Under the pieces are notes generated by a model, which saw nothing but the letters and a program-made list of their open reading frames with translations, was not told the DNA's origin and ran no database searches. Source: Legionella maioricensis (lineage in GTDB: Bacteria > Pseudomonadota > Gammaproteobacteria > Legionellales > Legionellaceae). Taken from it: a DNA stretch of 64,000 nt. The stretch spans positions 1 to 64,000 of the forward strand of contig NZ_JAJKBJ010000002.1 in assembly GCF_023618015.1 (NCBI RefSeq). Direction: 5' to 3'. The position numbers and the translations under genes are program-made. The first letter of the stretch is position 1, and each line of letters opens with the position of its first letter. Shown here piece by piece: positions 39,198-48,647 of this stretch.

Positions 39198-40126
39198 ACT
39201 GCCACCCTCTGCAACCAACCACGCTGAAATACTGGCAATAAAAAAAGTAATGCACCTATTAAAAACCAACGCCCCTCATCGCGCCAAAGAGGAATATCAT
39301 CTTCGGAACTAAGCGCGAATTGTTTGTTTTTACTACCGGCATTTATCCATTGCTCTAAATCGCTTGAGTCGGGGGAATACTTTATTAACTGTCCATCCCC
39401 AGAATTAGCGAATTGCTGGAACAAGGGATTTAAATCTTTATCGGCTTTTATTGGCATAATGGAGGAAATAATTCCTGCCTGGGCTAATTGTTTCGCTGTT
39501 TCCATCGCTTTAACCGAAGGGGTATCGGCTGTTAAAACTAAAATTTGCCCCTGTTTATAACCCGCTTGCTGAATCAATTGGCTCGCTTCGTTCAATGCAA
39601 CATCTAATTTTTGCCCTCCTACGGGCATAATATCGGGGGTTAACGTAGATAACAGAGAAGAAATAGTTTGCCCATCATCGGTTAAAGGAGATACCACAAA
39701 AGGCTCTCCTGTAAATACGATTAATCCTATTTGCCCCACATCTTTACGCTCAAATAAATCGTGTAATTTAAATTTCGCGCGACTCAAACGGTTAGGGCTT
39801 AAATCGGAAATCATCATATTAGAAGACATATCTAATAGTAAAACTCTTGGCAGTATGGATTTATAAGTTGGCACCGGTAATTTATGCCAGGTAGGACCTG
39901 CCATACTAAAAATCATAAACAAGGCGCTCAAAAATAAAAAGGACAAAGAGGTCATACGCTTACCCTTCCCTTTCTTTTGCAAGAGATGCTCAAGCAAATG
40001 ACTATCGCATACTTCACTCCACGCATGTAATTGGGGAGTTTGTCGCCATAAAATGATGGCAAGCCCTATTAAAGGAATTATGGCCATTAGCCACCATGGC
40101 CTTAAAAAGTGAAATTCAGCCATCAT
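39194..40126 (-). CDS. batB: BatB-like VWA membrane protein
   Basis: The 310-residue protein has N-terminal membrane segments (WWLMAIIPLIGLAIILW and FLFLSALFMIFSMAG), a von Willebrand A domain, and a C-terminal membrane helix. The metal-site motif expected as DxSxS reads Asp-Met-Ser-Ser-Asn here, so the fifth position is changed; BatA next door keeps DLSGS. The Thr and Asp positions are less certain. The start ATG overlaps the batA stop (ATGA). VWA pairs are typical of MoxR operons. Confidence 0.9.
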   Translation of the reverse strand: MMAEFHFLRPWWLMAIIPLIGLAIILWRQTPQLHAWSEVCDSHLLEHLLQKKGKGKRMTSLSFLFLSALFMIFSMAGPTWHKLPVPTYKSILPRVLLLDMSSNMMISDLSPNRLSRAKFKLHDLFERKDVGQIGLIVFTGEPFVVSPLTDDGQTISSLLSTLTPDIMPVGGQKLDVALNEASQLIQQAGYKQGQILVLTADTPSVKAMETAKQLAQAGIISSIMPIKADKDLNPLFQQFANSGDGQLIKYSPDSSDLEQWINAGSKNKQFALSSEDDIPLWRDEGRWFLIGALLFLLPVFQRGWLQRVAV

Positions 40127-41151
40127 GACTTAAATTCCTCCCGCCGCTGAAACAAAGAGTTCGTTTCTGAAACCAAATCGGCTTTTGCCACCATCCAATA
40201 AAAGCACAAGAGTAAAGCAAAACCCACAAACCAGGGATAATAGTCTTTTTGCGGACGAATGGTTGCCTGTTCTTGACTGGCTGTTTCCAGTTCATTAATC
40301 GTTTTATAGATTGCTTGTAATGTTTCTGTATCGGTTGCCCGGAAATAACGGCCGCCGGTCATTGCTGCCATTTTTTTTAAGGTGTCTTCATCCAGATCTG
40401 CCGAGGCATTCATGATTAAAAAGTCATTGCTCAGGGCTCTGGGATCGGCTTCAGAACCCAAACCTATAGTATAAATTTTGATTCCATCGTCCTTGGCTAA
40501 CTCTGCAGCCTTTAAGGGAGCCAATACTCCCGAATTATTAGCCCCATCCGTTAGCAGAATAATAACTCGTCCTGCATTTGGCACGTTTTCCAAACGTTTA
40601 ACCGCTAAGCCGACAGCATCGCCTATTGAAGTTGTTTTACCAGCCAGACCGGCGGTGGCATCTTCAATACGCATTAAAACACTATGTCTATCGTAGGTTA
40701 AGGGGGTTTGCAAGTAGGCACGAGTACCAAACAAGATCAAACCGATTCTATCGCCAACTCTATCCTGAACAAATTGTTCTGCAGCACGCTTAACGACGTT
40801 TAAACGACTTGTTGGCCGTCCATGCAACAGCATATCATTTATTTCCATACTCCCTGATAAATCAAGAACCATCATAATGTTATAACCGTCGCGAGCGACC
40901 GGCCTTGGTTCACCAACCCAGCGAGGCCCGGCCAAAGCAAAAACTAATAATAACCAAATCAAAGCAGGAATTAATAATAAGGATTGGGCCGAAATAGAGC
41001 GCTTCTCTTGCTCCACTATTCCGACCATCGCGTCAAAAAAAGGAACTTTTAAGGCGGTAGGAAGTTTTACCTTGGCACGCGGTAATAAATACCAAAAGAT
41101 CAAAGGAAGGGGAAGAAGCACTAATACCCATGGAGCGGCTAATTCGAACAT
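40123..41151 (-). CDS. batA: BatA-like VWA membrane protein
   Basis: The 342 residues contain two N-terminal hydrophobic segments, a complete VWA domain with metal-site residues (VLDLSGSMEI, GKTTSIGDA, LLTDGANNSG), and a C-terminal membrane helix (YPWFVGFALLLCFYWMVA). It would be an inner-membrane protein with the VWA domain exposed to one side, acting with the MoxR ATPase. AGAGGAG precedes the ATG. It overlaps the DUF4381 gene by 13 bases and leads directly into batB. Confidence 0.93.
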   Translation of the reverse strand: MFELAAPWVLVLLPLPLIFWYLLPRAKVKLPTALKVPFFDAMVGIVEQEKRSISAQSLLLIPALIWLLLVFALAGPRWVGEPRPVARDGYNIMMVLDLSGSMEINDMLLHGRPTSRLNVVKRAAEQFVQDRVGDRIGLILFGTRAYLQTPLTYDRHSVLMRIEDATAGLAGKTTSIGDAVGLAVKRLENVPNAGRVIILLTDGANNSGVLAPLKAAELAKDDGIKIYTIGLGSEADPRALSNDFLIMNASADLDEDTLKKMAAMTGGRYFRATDTETLQAIYKTINELETASQEQATIRPQKDYYPWFVGFALLLCFYWMVAKADLVSETNSLFQRREEFKS

Positions 41152-41624
41152 GGTGCTCCTCTTTGTTTAATCCAGCGTTGTGCCCGCATGATCAGCGGCT
41201 TAAGATTTACTGTTTCTGACGTTTTAAACGGTGAATCTAAGAGCATCGATTTCACTGGTTCAAAATCAACTCCCTTACCGGTTTGATTTAAAAATGCTAC
41301 CCATGCATCGCCATGAAGACTGGCAACCTCAGCTCGCGGATAATATACGAGGGCCACTCGTCTTAATAATTCTGAAATCCGAGCACTAGCCAATTGAGCA
41401 TTACCCTCTTTTTCATATTGTTCTTTATAGCTATTCAGCAACTCCAAAGCTTGATTTTTTGCTAAGGCATTAGCATGTCTTTTATAAGCCCAACAAGCCA
41501 CAGCGATCAGTAAAAACAAAGCAAGCAGCATGACTACGTACCAACCAGGAGCCAAGGGCCACCATCCGATAGACTCGGGAAGATGTATGTCTTTTAATTG
41601 CGCTAATGCGTCTGCTTTAGCCAC
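41139..41624 (-). CDS. DUF4381 membrane protein of the Bat operon
   Basis: This 161-residue protein has one central membrane helix (WYVVMLLALFLLIAVACWAY) and a helical cytoplasmic domain typical of DUF4381, a regular member of MoxR/VWA operons. The longer frame to 41690 lies within the DUF58 gene. The GTG at 41624, with GGAGGA just upstream and an 8-base overlap with the DUF58 stop, is the best start. The function is unknown; it probably assembles the VWA proteins. Confidence 0.85.
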   Translation of the reverse strand: MAKADALAQLKDIHLPESIGWWPLAPGWYVVMLLALFLLIAVACWAYKRHANALAKNQALELLNSYKEQYEKEGNAQLASARISELLRRVALVYYPRAEVASLHGDAWVAFLNQTGKGVDFEPVKSMLLDSPFKTSETVNLKPLIMRAQRWIKQRGAPCSN

Positions 41625-42528
41625 GAGTCCTCCGGGGAAAAGTCTGGCGTACCAATTGCGCCAGATCAGTGTCGGACATGACTTGTACATACTGAATTTG
41701 CAAGCGTTTAAATTGCTCTTTTAATTGTTCTATTCTTTGCTGGCAATAAAGTTCATAAGCCGTACTCACAGTCCCAAGACTGGTATCGAGAATTATTTCT
41801 TGTTGTCCATTAGTAATGGCGTATTGCTGTGGTTTTGGGGGGGCAAGCTCCACTTGATCACAAATTTGATAAGCCAGAATATCATTATGGGCGCGCAACC
41901 GATTTAAGTGTTTCTCACACTCACTGTCCATAGAATAAAAATCACTGATTAATACTAAAATACTGCCAGGTCTTATTACCCGACGTAATCTGACCAAGGC
42001 ATCGCTAAGCATTCGCGGCTTTTCCTCGCGCTGTTCGTCAGTCTGCGCGGTATAATGGCTCAGGGAAGCCAGTAATGGAAGCACTCCAGAATCACGCCCT
42101 CGCGGAGTAAATTCACTGTGCTCAGTGGCTGAGAAAAAGAATCCGCCAATTCGATCCCCTTGCTTAATGACAGTCCAGGCTAATATGGAGGCTAGCCGTG
42201 CTGCTATGACTGATTTAAAGGCGATTTTAGTACCAAAAATCATGGAGGGATTGAAATCGGCGAGAATGACCACTGGCCGTTCTCGTTCTTCTTGATAAAT
42301 TTTAACGTGAGGCCTTCCCGTTCGAGCAGTGACACGCCATTCCATATGGCGAATTTCATCACCGGCCTGATAATTTCTTACTTCAGCAAAATCCATCCCT
42401 CGACCGCGTAATTTAGACAAATGATTTCCAGAGCGTAACGCCTTCATCTCAGGTTGATATTGAACCGATTGAGCATAACGTCGAAGACCTATCAATTCAT
42501 TTAATTCTGCGGTAACGCCATCAGCCAT
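41617..42528 (-). CDS. DUF58 domain protein
   Basis: The 303-residue soluble protein has the DUF58 signature near residues 35-60 (LRGRGMDFAEVRNYQAGDE, followed by an IRHMEWRVTARTG stretch) and a VWA-like fold (ILADFNPSMIFG; LVLISDFYSMD). In this operon class it lies between the MoxR ATPase and the VWA membrane proteins and is thought to be a client or adaptor. It begins 8 bases after the moxR stop. Length and motifs are normal. Confidence 0.93.
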   Translation of the reverse strand: MADGVTAELNELIGLRRYAQSVQYQPEMKALRSGNHLSKLRGRGMDFAEVRNYQAGDEIRHMEWRVTARTGRPHVKIYQEERERPVVILADFNPSMIFGTKIAFKSVIAARLASILAWTVIKQGDRIGGFFFSATEHSEFTPRGRDSGVLPLLASLSHYTAQTDEQREEKPRMLSDALVRLRRVIRPGSILVLISDFYSMDSECEKHLNRLRAHNDILAYQICDQVELAPPKPQQYAITNGQQEIILDTSLGTVSTAYELYCQQRIEQLKEQFKRLQIQYVQVMSDTDLAQLVRQTFPRRTRG

Positions 42529-42536
42529 AAAAACCT

Positions 42537-43532
42537 CTAGGGAATTGCAACCAAACGCAATAAAGCATCAATAAAATCATCACTGCTTATTCCTTCAGCT
42601 TCGGCTTCAAAACTTAACAGGATTCTATGACGCAACACGTCATGGGCAATAGCATGAATGTCATCCGGCGTCACATAATCTCGTCCAGCAAGCCAGGCAT
42701 GCGCTTTAGAACATCGATCCAAAGCGATAGTAGCTCGTGGACTGGCTCCAAAACGTAGCCATCGACCTAACTCTTCACTGTAGACCCCGGGATTACGGGT
42801 TGCAATTACCAGTTGTACCAGATAATTCTCTAAAGCTTCGCTGGTATGCACTTTAAGGACTTGATTTCGTGCTTCAAAAAGTGTCTTTTGCGATAATTTA
42901 GGTACTTTTATTCCCTTCTCTGCAGAAGTTCCCAAGGCTTCTTTTCGTGCCAAGGTTAAAATCTCCTGCTCCACTTTGGCATCAGGGTAACCAATCTTCA
43001 CGTACATTAAAAATCGATCTAATTGGGCCTCAGGTAGAGGATAAGTCCCCTCTTGTTCAATTGGGTTTTGTGTTGCCATCACTAAAAATAATTCGGGCAA
43101 CGGATAGGTTTTACCACCAATAGTCACTTGTCTTTCTGCCATCGCTTCAAGCAAAGCAGATTGTACTTTAGCTGGAGCGCGGTTAATTTCATCTGCCAGA
43201 ATCAGGTGATGAAATATAGGACCTGGTTGAAAAACAAAAGAACCATTTTGTGGATGGTACACGTCCGTACCAGTCAAATCACCTGGTAATAAGTCTGGGG
43301 TAAATTGAATCCGATGAGAGTCTCCTTCCACCCCATCCGATAACTCTTTAACTGCTCGCGTTTTTGCCAAACCAGGCGCACCCTCTACCAATAAATGGCC
43401 GTCTGCAAGCAAAGCAATTAACAGGCGGGAAATCAAGCCCTTTTGACCTAATATCTGTGAATTAAGATGGCTACTTAGCTGCAACACTTGTTGTTGCACC
43501 GAAGCCACAACTTTATCGTCTAACTGCTCCAT
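42537..43532 (-). CDS. MoxR-family AAA+ ATPase
   Basis: The 331-residue AAA+ ATPase carries Walker A GAPGLAKTRAV, Walker B LILADEINRAP, sensor 1 in LVMATQNPIEQEG, and the MoxR lid domain. MoxR ATPases act as chaperones that mature metal-binding VWA proteins. It is the first gene of the seven-gene operon ending with batD, with a good promoter upstream at 43623-43651. Confidence 0.95.
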   Translation of the reverse strand: MEQLDDKVVASVQQQVLQLSSHLNSQILGQKGLISRLLIALLADGHLLVEGAPGLAKTRAVKELSDGVEGDSHRIQFTPDLLPGDLTGTDVYHPQNGSFVFQPGPIFHHLILADEINRAPAKVQSALLEAMAERQVTIGGKTYPLPELFLVMATQNPIEQEGTYPLPEAQLDRFLMYVKIGYPDAKVEQEILTLARKEALGTSAEKGIKVPKLSQKTLFEARNQVLKVHTSEALENYLVQLVIATRNPGVYSEELGRWLRFGASPRATIALDRCSKAHAWLAGRDYVTPDDIHAIAHDVLRHRILLSFEAEAEGISSDDFIDALLRLVAIP

Positions 43533-43870
43533 TACATTCGCCCTTTAAAAAAAATCTAATCCTAACGTGAATCAAGTCAGATGCCAAGCACAGTCATTAT
43601 CTAGTCCATTGCTTGAGATTATATAATATAAATCCCTTGAATGGATCTCAATAGTTACCCACATTATCACGCGCCATTGACCGCATCAAGCAGACATAAT
43701 CAATGGCTCATGCTCAAAAATAGAGGAAATTAATTAGGCATGAGATTTGCAGTTTTGCGTGATTCTGCCAAAGTCAGGCCCCTTCTAATCTTGAGGACTC
43801 CATACATCGTAGAGTTCCTGGGTATGAAAGTCTGGTCTGACTTAGGTTTTCAGACTTTTTCAGAGTTCGC
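43533..43870. other. Intergenic region upstream of moxR
   Basis: This 338-base gap holds the moxR promoter near its left end. A stem-loop (AAAGTCTG 43827-43834 with CAGACTTT 43851-43858) lies just past the stop of the neighbouring minus-strand gene. Its T-run lies on the plus strand, so its role is unclear. I see no gene. Confidence 0.5.
43623..43651 (-). promoter_or_regulatory. Sigma-70 promoter of the moxR-bat operon
   Basis: On the minus strand TTGAGA (43651-43646) and TATTAT (43628-43623) are 17 bases apart, each five of six to consensus. The moxR ATG lies about 90 bases downstream. Confidence 0.72.
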
Positions 43871-44314
43871 TCATGTTTGGTAGTCACTTTGCAATTCCAG
43901 GGGCATCATTTCCTGCACGCGCTCATACAAAGAGATAATTTCTTCGCAAAAAACATGCAGTTGCTGTTGATTTTCCCATAAATCATAATTGATGCCTTTA
44001 TTAAACACTTGTTGGCGCGATAACGTTTTTAAAAGGATCAGCTCCTGACTGGAAAAACCGAGATGACTGTTTAATTCAACCAGTTCTATTAAATTCTTGT
44101 ATTCCTTTATCGGTCTGTGTTCATGCAAACAATACGCTTTGAACGTCAGTTGAAAAGCCACATACATCATCGAAGTAACAGGTGATAATGCATCGATGGT
44201 ATCTGTCCCTCTCATCATTCCACTGGTTATCTGTTGCAATAGATAATCAGCTGAATAGGCGTGCTGCGTCGCTATACTAAGCAATTCCAAAGGAGATAAG
44301 TAACGCTTGTCCAT
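43871..44314 (-). CDS. Hypothetical helical protein
   Basis: I do not recognise this 147-residue protein with certainty. It is helical and soluble, and its pattern (MMYVAFQLTFKAYCLHEHRP followed by KEYKNLIELVELN) loosely recalls HEPN-type four-helix bundles, but the HEPN nuclease motif RxxxxxH is absent. The ATG at 44314 gives MDKRYLSPLELL; the upstream extension lacks support. It diverges from the dihydrouridine synthase gene. Confidence 0.7.
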   Translation of the reverse strand: MDKRYLSPLELLSIATQHAYSADYLLQQITSGMMRGTDTIDALSPVTSMMYVAFQLTFKAYCLHEHRPIKEYKNLIELVELNSHLGFSSQELILLKTLSRQQVFNKGINYDLWENQQQLHVFCEEIISLYERVQEMMPLELQSDYQT

Positions 44315-44395
44315 AATGGAGTCTTTCCTATAACATACTCTTTCATACTGGATGTATGGTAAAATGAACTGCAATTATATCCTTGAATTCTTTTG

Positions 44396-45355
44396 ATGCA
44401 CACCTTTATTAATACTCCTTGGCAAATAGGCTCTTTAACACTCCCCCACCGGCTGATTCAGGGGCCTTTGGCCGGTTACAGTTGTGCGCCATTTCGGGAG
44501 TTGTTTTATCAATTTACCCCCCCTGCTTTTTGCGTCACGGAAATGAGTTCAGCAATCGACATACTCCACAAACATATGCCTCAATCCCGTTACCTTTTTC
44601 GCTCCCCCAAGGAAAAGATTCTTGCTTATCAAATTTCCGGCAATGACGGACTAATTATGGCGCAGGCAGCCCTGCTTTTACAAAACCAAGGTGCCGATTT
44701 AATTGATATTAATTGTGGTTGTCCAAAAGCTAAAATTCGTAAAAAGGGCGCTGGAAGTGCCTTGTTGGATGAACCGGAAAAATTAGTCAACATCATTAAA
44801 AAAGTGCGGGAAACAATCTCTATTCCCTTGACGGTTAAAATTCGCATTCAAGGCAATGAAAACGATACCGTACTGGCAAAAAAAATAGTCGAGGCAGGAG
44901 CCGATGCACTCATCGTTCATGGCCGACGCTGGATGGATGATTATGATATTGAGTGTGACTTACACCAAATTGCTAAAATCAAACAAAACATTCATATTCC
45001 GGTGATTGCCAATGGCGATATAAGTAATTCGGTCACCTTAAAAAAAGCGCTGGAAATCAGTACTTGTGATGCCTTTATGATAGCCCGAGCTGGCAGCGGT
45101 CGTCCCTGGCTCTATCAGGAGCTGCTGGAACAACAATCAATAAAATTTACCCCCGCTGAGCAAATAAAGCTTTTCCTCCAGCATCTTGAGGGTTTGGCTC
45201 AGCTTGAAGATGAATTTAAAGCAGTACTCCAAAGTAAGTCTCTGGTACGTTATTATTTCAAAAAGCAGCTGGACGAACCGCAATTGGCTCAATTTTATAA
45301 ACTGCGCTCTGTAGAAGAAATAAAACTTTATCTGCAACAAGCTAGGTTTGCATAG
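44396..45355 (+). CDS. tRNA-dihydrouridine synthase
   Basis: The 319-residue FMN enzyme reduces uridine to dihydrouridine in tRNA. The N-terminal motif is QGPLAGYSCAPFR. The catalytic Cys lies in INCGCPKAKIRKKGAGSAL. The FMN phosphate site follows (IVHGR, IANGDI, IARAGSGRPWL). It could be a DusB- or DusC-like branch; sequence alone does not settle which uridines are modified. The TTG one codon upstream is rejected for the ATG at 44396. Confidence 0.9.
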   Translation: MHTFINTPWQIGSLTLPHRLIQGPLAGYSCAPFRELFYQFTPPAFCVTEMSSAIDILHKHMPQSRYLFRSPKEKILAYQISGNDGLIMAQAALLLQNQGADLIDINCGCPKAKIRKKGAGSALLDEPEKLVNIIKKVRETISIPLTVKIRIQGNENDTVLAKKIVEAGADALIVHGRRWMDDYDIECDLHQIAKIKQNIHIPVIANGDISNSVTLKKALEISTCDAFMIARAGSGRPWLYQELLEQQSIKFTPAEQIKLFLQHLEGLAQLEDEFKAVLQSKSLVRYYFKKQLDEPQLAQFYKLRSVEEIKLYLQQARFA

Positions 45356-45582
45356 TATTGTCGCCAGGATAAGCGGATAAATCATCTAGCATAAGTATAA
45401 ACTTAAGTTTATTTAAGTATAAAAATTTCCAGGTACACTAGAATTTCAATATTAAATATAAACCATATATGTATTAAAGATTGACATAATAAAAACTTGA
45501 ATCTAATGCCCTCTTAGCCATAAAATTCATCAAAAAAAATGTGCTATTATTAACCAATAAACCTCGCTGCAAGGAAGAACCA

Positions 45583-47517
45583 ATGACAATGAATGTCGCT
45601 CAAAAAATAATTCAAGCTCATCTTCTTAAAGGCAAGATGGAACCTGGTACAGAAATAGCCTTGAAGATAGATCAAACCCTTTGCCAGGATGCTACGGGTA
45701 CCTTAGTGATGCTTGAATTAGAAGCCATGGGTCTGGAGCGCACCAAAGCCGAAATTTCAGCTCAATACGTCGATCATAATTTAATTCAGGAAGACAATAA
45801 AAATCCTGATGACCACCTTTTCCTTGAAAGCGCAGCCAGACGTTTTGGTATTTATTTCAGTAGACCAGGAAATGGAATTAGCCATGCCGTTCATATGCAA
45901 AATTTTGGCATTCCCGGCAAAACACTTACGGGTTCGGACAGCCATACTTGTGCCGCGGGATCAATGGCAATGATCGCGATTGGTTCCGGTGGTTTGGAGG
46001 TAGCAATGGCTATTGCCGGTTATCCTCTTTATATTAAAATGCCCAAAATATTGGGGGTTAAATTAACTGGAAAATTACCTGACTGGGTTAGTGCCAAAGA
46101 TGTAATACTGGAAATGTTACGCCGTCATGATGTAAAAGGCGGAGTAGGATATATTATTGAATATTATGGTGAGGGCCTAAACTATTTAACAGCAATGGAC
46201 AGGCATGTCATCGCCAATATGGGCGCAGAATTAGGTGCAACCACCAGCGTATTCCCTTCCGATGAAATCATTCATGAATTTTTAAAAAGCGAGGGACGCG
46301 AAACAGATTGGATGGAACTTGTTGCCGATAAAGGAGCAACTTATGATAGGTATGAAGAAATCAATTTATCAACCCTTGAACCACTGATTGCTAAACCCAC
46401 AAGCCCCGGTAATGTGGTTCCTGTCGCAGAAATTGCTGGTGAAGAAATCTATCAAGCCTACATTGGCTCATCCGCTAATCCTGGTTATCGTGATTTTGCC
46501 ATTGCTGCTGAAATAGTAAAAAAAAGAACTGTTAAACCCAATGTATCTTTTGATATTAATCCCAGCTCAAGAACCATTTTAGAAGAACTGGCTCGCGATG
46601 GGCATTTAGGGAGTCTTATCCACTCTGGTGCGCGAATCCACCAAGCGGGTTGTAATGGATGTATTGGTATGGGGCAAGCTCCCGCAACCGATAAAAACAG
46701 TCTGCGTACGGTACCTCGTAATTTCCCAGGACGCTCCGGTACGCCAGAAGATCATGTATTTTTGTGTAGTCCTGAAACTGCTGCGGCCTCAGCCTTAATG
46801 GGGGTTATTACTGATCCAAGAACTTTGGGAATGCCTTATCCTCATGTCACCCTTCCCAAAAACAGAATATTGAATCGCGCCTGTATGGAATCGCCTTTAT
46901 CGTTGAAAGAGGCGCAAAAAGTTGCTTTAGTCAAAGGGCCTAATATCGTTTCATTACCTGAATTAGCCCCCTTGCCTGATTCACTAACCTTACCTGTATT
47001 ACTTATTGTGGGAGATAACATTTCAACCGATGAAATTTCACCGGCAGGAGCAAAAGTACTTCCTTATCGCAGTAATATTCCTAAAATCAGCGAATTCACC
47101 TATACGCATGTTGATGCGGAATATGTGGCACGCACCAAAAAGCATAAAGGAGGTCATGCGATCATAGGAGGGGATAACTACGGTCAAGGTTCCAGTCGCG
47201 AACATGCAGCCCTGGCTCCTCGTTATTTGGGCTTACGCGTGGTGATCGCCAAAAGCTTTGCGCGCATTCATTGGCAAAATTTGATCAATTTTGGCATTTT
47301 ACCTTTAGTTTTTAAAAACCCTAAAGATTATGATGCTATTAATTTAAAGGATGTCATTGAAATAAAGAACCTGCCAGCTGTTTTAGAAAAAGAAGAGTTC
47401 AAAATAAAAATTAATGAGAAAGAGATTATTGTCCAGCAAACGCTATCCAAACGTCAAAAAGAAATACTTGAGTTGGGTGGGCTAATTAATTGGGTTAAAG
47501 AAAACCCCACTAAATAG
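45583..47517 (+). CDS. Aconitase family hydratase, short Aquifex-type form
   Basis: This 644-residue protein is shorter than AcnA (about 890) and fits the short aconitase group. It has TGSDSHTCAAGSMAM, HQAGCNGCIGMGQAP (two cluster Cys) and a C-terminal swivel domain (IIGGDNYGQGSSREHAAL). The expected reaction is citrate-isocitrate isomerisation with a [4Fe-4S] cluster. The position usually filled by the first cluster Cys (GSCTN) reads GSSANPGY. The ATG at 45583 follows AAGGA; the GTG at 45541 is rejected. It seems to be transcribed alone. Confidence 0.87.
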   Translation: MTMNVAQKIIQAHLLKGKMEPGTEIALKIDQTLCQDATGTLVMLELEAMGLERTKAEISAQYVDHNLIQEDNKNPDDHLFLESAARRFGIYFSRPGNGISHAVHMQNFGIPGKTLTGSDSHTCAAGSMAMIAIGSGGLEVAMAIAGYPLYIKMPKILGVKLTGKLPDWVSAKDVILEMLRRHDVKGGVGYIIEYYGEGLNYLTAMDRHVIANMGAELGATTSVFPSDEIIHEFLKSEGRETDWMELVADKGATYDRYEEINLSTLEPLIAKPTSPGNVVPVAEIAGEEIYQAYIGSSANPGYRDFAIAAEIVKKRTVKPNVSFDINPSSRTILEELARDGHLGSLIHSGARIHQAGCNGCIGMGQAPATDKNSLRTVPRNFPGRSGTPEDHVFLCSPETAAASALMGVITDPRTLGMPYPHVTLPKNRILNRACMESPLSLKEAQKVALVKGPNIVSLPELAPLPDSLTLPVLLIVGDNISTDEISPAGAKVLPYRSNIPKISEFTYTHVDAEYVARTKKHKGGHAIIGGDNYGQGSSREHAALAPRYLGLRVVIAKSFARIHWQNLINFGILPLVFKNPKDYDAINLKDVIEIKNLPAVLEKEEFKIKINEKEIIVQQTLSKRQKEILELGGLINWVKENPTK

Positions 47518-47754
47518 CATTTTTTACACTGTTTTCTCTAAACGTTTGGGTAGTCCATAGTAGTTACCAAATGAACGGGATAAGACGAGTTGACAATTAG
47601 GTTAAACAACTGTCGTCCCCCTATAAGCGCCTTTTATTGTCCGCGCATATGATTGAATTATGCTCCAAATGAACATATTTTATGTGCATTTAATAATCTG
47701 TTAAGCCTTTATAAGTTATTATCCGCTACTCCGTTATTTCTTAAGAGAAGTGAA

Positions 47755-48006
47755 ATGAGATTTAAACCAAATTATTTTCAAGCATCCAAGCCAGTTACCC
47801 CATTCAAATGGGTAATGGACAATTGCACCGTCCTTGTTGCAACCAAAGAACAACGTGATTTTATTGATAGCCCCAATGGTCAGAAGCTCATGGACCAACT
47901 GTTTGACAGTCAAAACAAGGACCAATATATAAAAGTAGCTCGCCAAATTGAAGAGCAAATGGAGTCCTTAGCTAGTGATTATAACCTTTCTCTTGGTTAT
48001 CAATAA
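47755..48006 (+). CDS. Small hypothetical protein
   Basis: I do not recognise this 83-residue protein. It starts MRFKPNYFQASKP, is charged and helical in its second half (KVARQIEEQMESLASDYN), and lacks a signal peptide. AGAGAAG is correctly spaced before the ATG. The frame is open for 34 codons further upstream to a TTG with no ribosome-binding site. Its 3' end overlaps the end of the integrase fragment by a few bases. Confidence 0.55.
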   Translation: MRFKPNYFQASKPVTPFKWVMDNCTVLVATKEQRDFIDSPNGQKLMDQLFDSQNKDQYIKVARQIEEQMESLASDYNLSLGYQ

Positions 48007-48284
48007 TTATTGATAGCAGGAAGGTAGTCAAAAGTGTATCCGATAAACATTTTTAATTGACTGTATATTACCCGATGCGTGATAAATCGGGTAATTGATT
48101 CAAAATCCCACGAAATAATATCCTTATGACGCAAGGATAAAGCCTGACCTATGCGCAGTCCCGTTTCATATAAAAACCAGATTAAAAATTTATCACGATA
48201 ATTAACGCGTGTATTACTTAGCTGAATAAATTGATTTTCTGTAATTGTTTTGGGTAGCTCTTTAACTTGTCGAGCCGAGATCAT
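48000..48284 (-). pseudogene. Tyrosine recombinase / integrase fragment
   Basis: The first 60 residues match the middle of a phage-type integrase, including the box I arginine (YETGLRIGQALSLRHKDI). The family-like sequence stops near 48105, and the remaining 34 residues are unrelated. The N-terminal DNA-binding domain and the catalytic HxxR and Tyr segments are missing. It is a relic of an integrated element. No tRNA or att repeat is visible beside it. Confidence 0.8.
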
Positions 48285-48647
48285 ATGTCGCTGCAGGCTT
48301 ATTTTTCTTTATAGATCAAAATACTTTTTAATGAGTGTGTTGGAGCTTGAATCGAGCTAACGCAAAGTAGCAGGAAATACTATTTGGGCTAAAAGAATAA
48401 TAGGCCCCATGAAGTCGCACCCGGCGGTACGGCAAATTTAATCATCCGACTTTCCCTCTTCTAAAACTAATTCATGCTCACTATATTTATTGTTTAATTT
48501 ATAGGCATTATTCCTATTAACAAAAAACTTGCACTTTTCTAAAAAGTAGTTAGATGTAAATATTATTAAGACGCCTTAATACACAGTTAACAATATATGC
48601 CCATAATGACTACCAAATAGTCACTAATTGTTAATTGTGAGGGTTAT
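48285..48647. other. Gap between integrase relic and F-box gene
   Basis: This stretch of 363 bases contains no gene I can support. It is very AT-rich toward the right and carries the PmrA-like direct repeat at 48575-48591, upstream of the F-box gene. Confidence 0.45.
48575..48591 (+). promoter_or_regulatory. Possible PmrA-type direct repeat upstream of the F-box gene
   Basis: CTTAAT (48575-48580) and GTTAAC (48586-48591) are 11 bases apart, the spacing of the Legionella PmrA box (CTTAAT repeated). The first half is perfect; the second matches four of six. CATAAT (48602-48607) could be the -10. The gene starts at 48648. Confidence 0.35.

Noticed and set aside
45398..45411. TAAACTTAAGTTTA palindrome downstream of the dihydrouridine synthase
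   Set aside because: Short, AT-only and expected by chance in this base composition; no T-run or conserved context.
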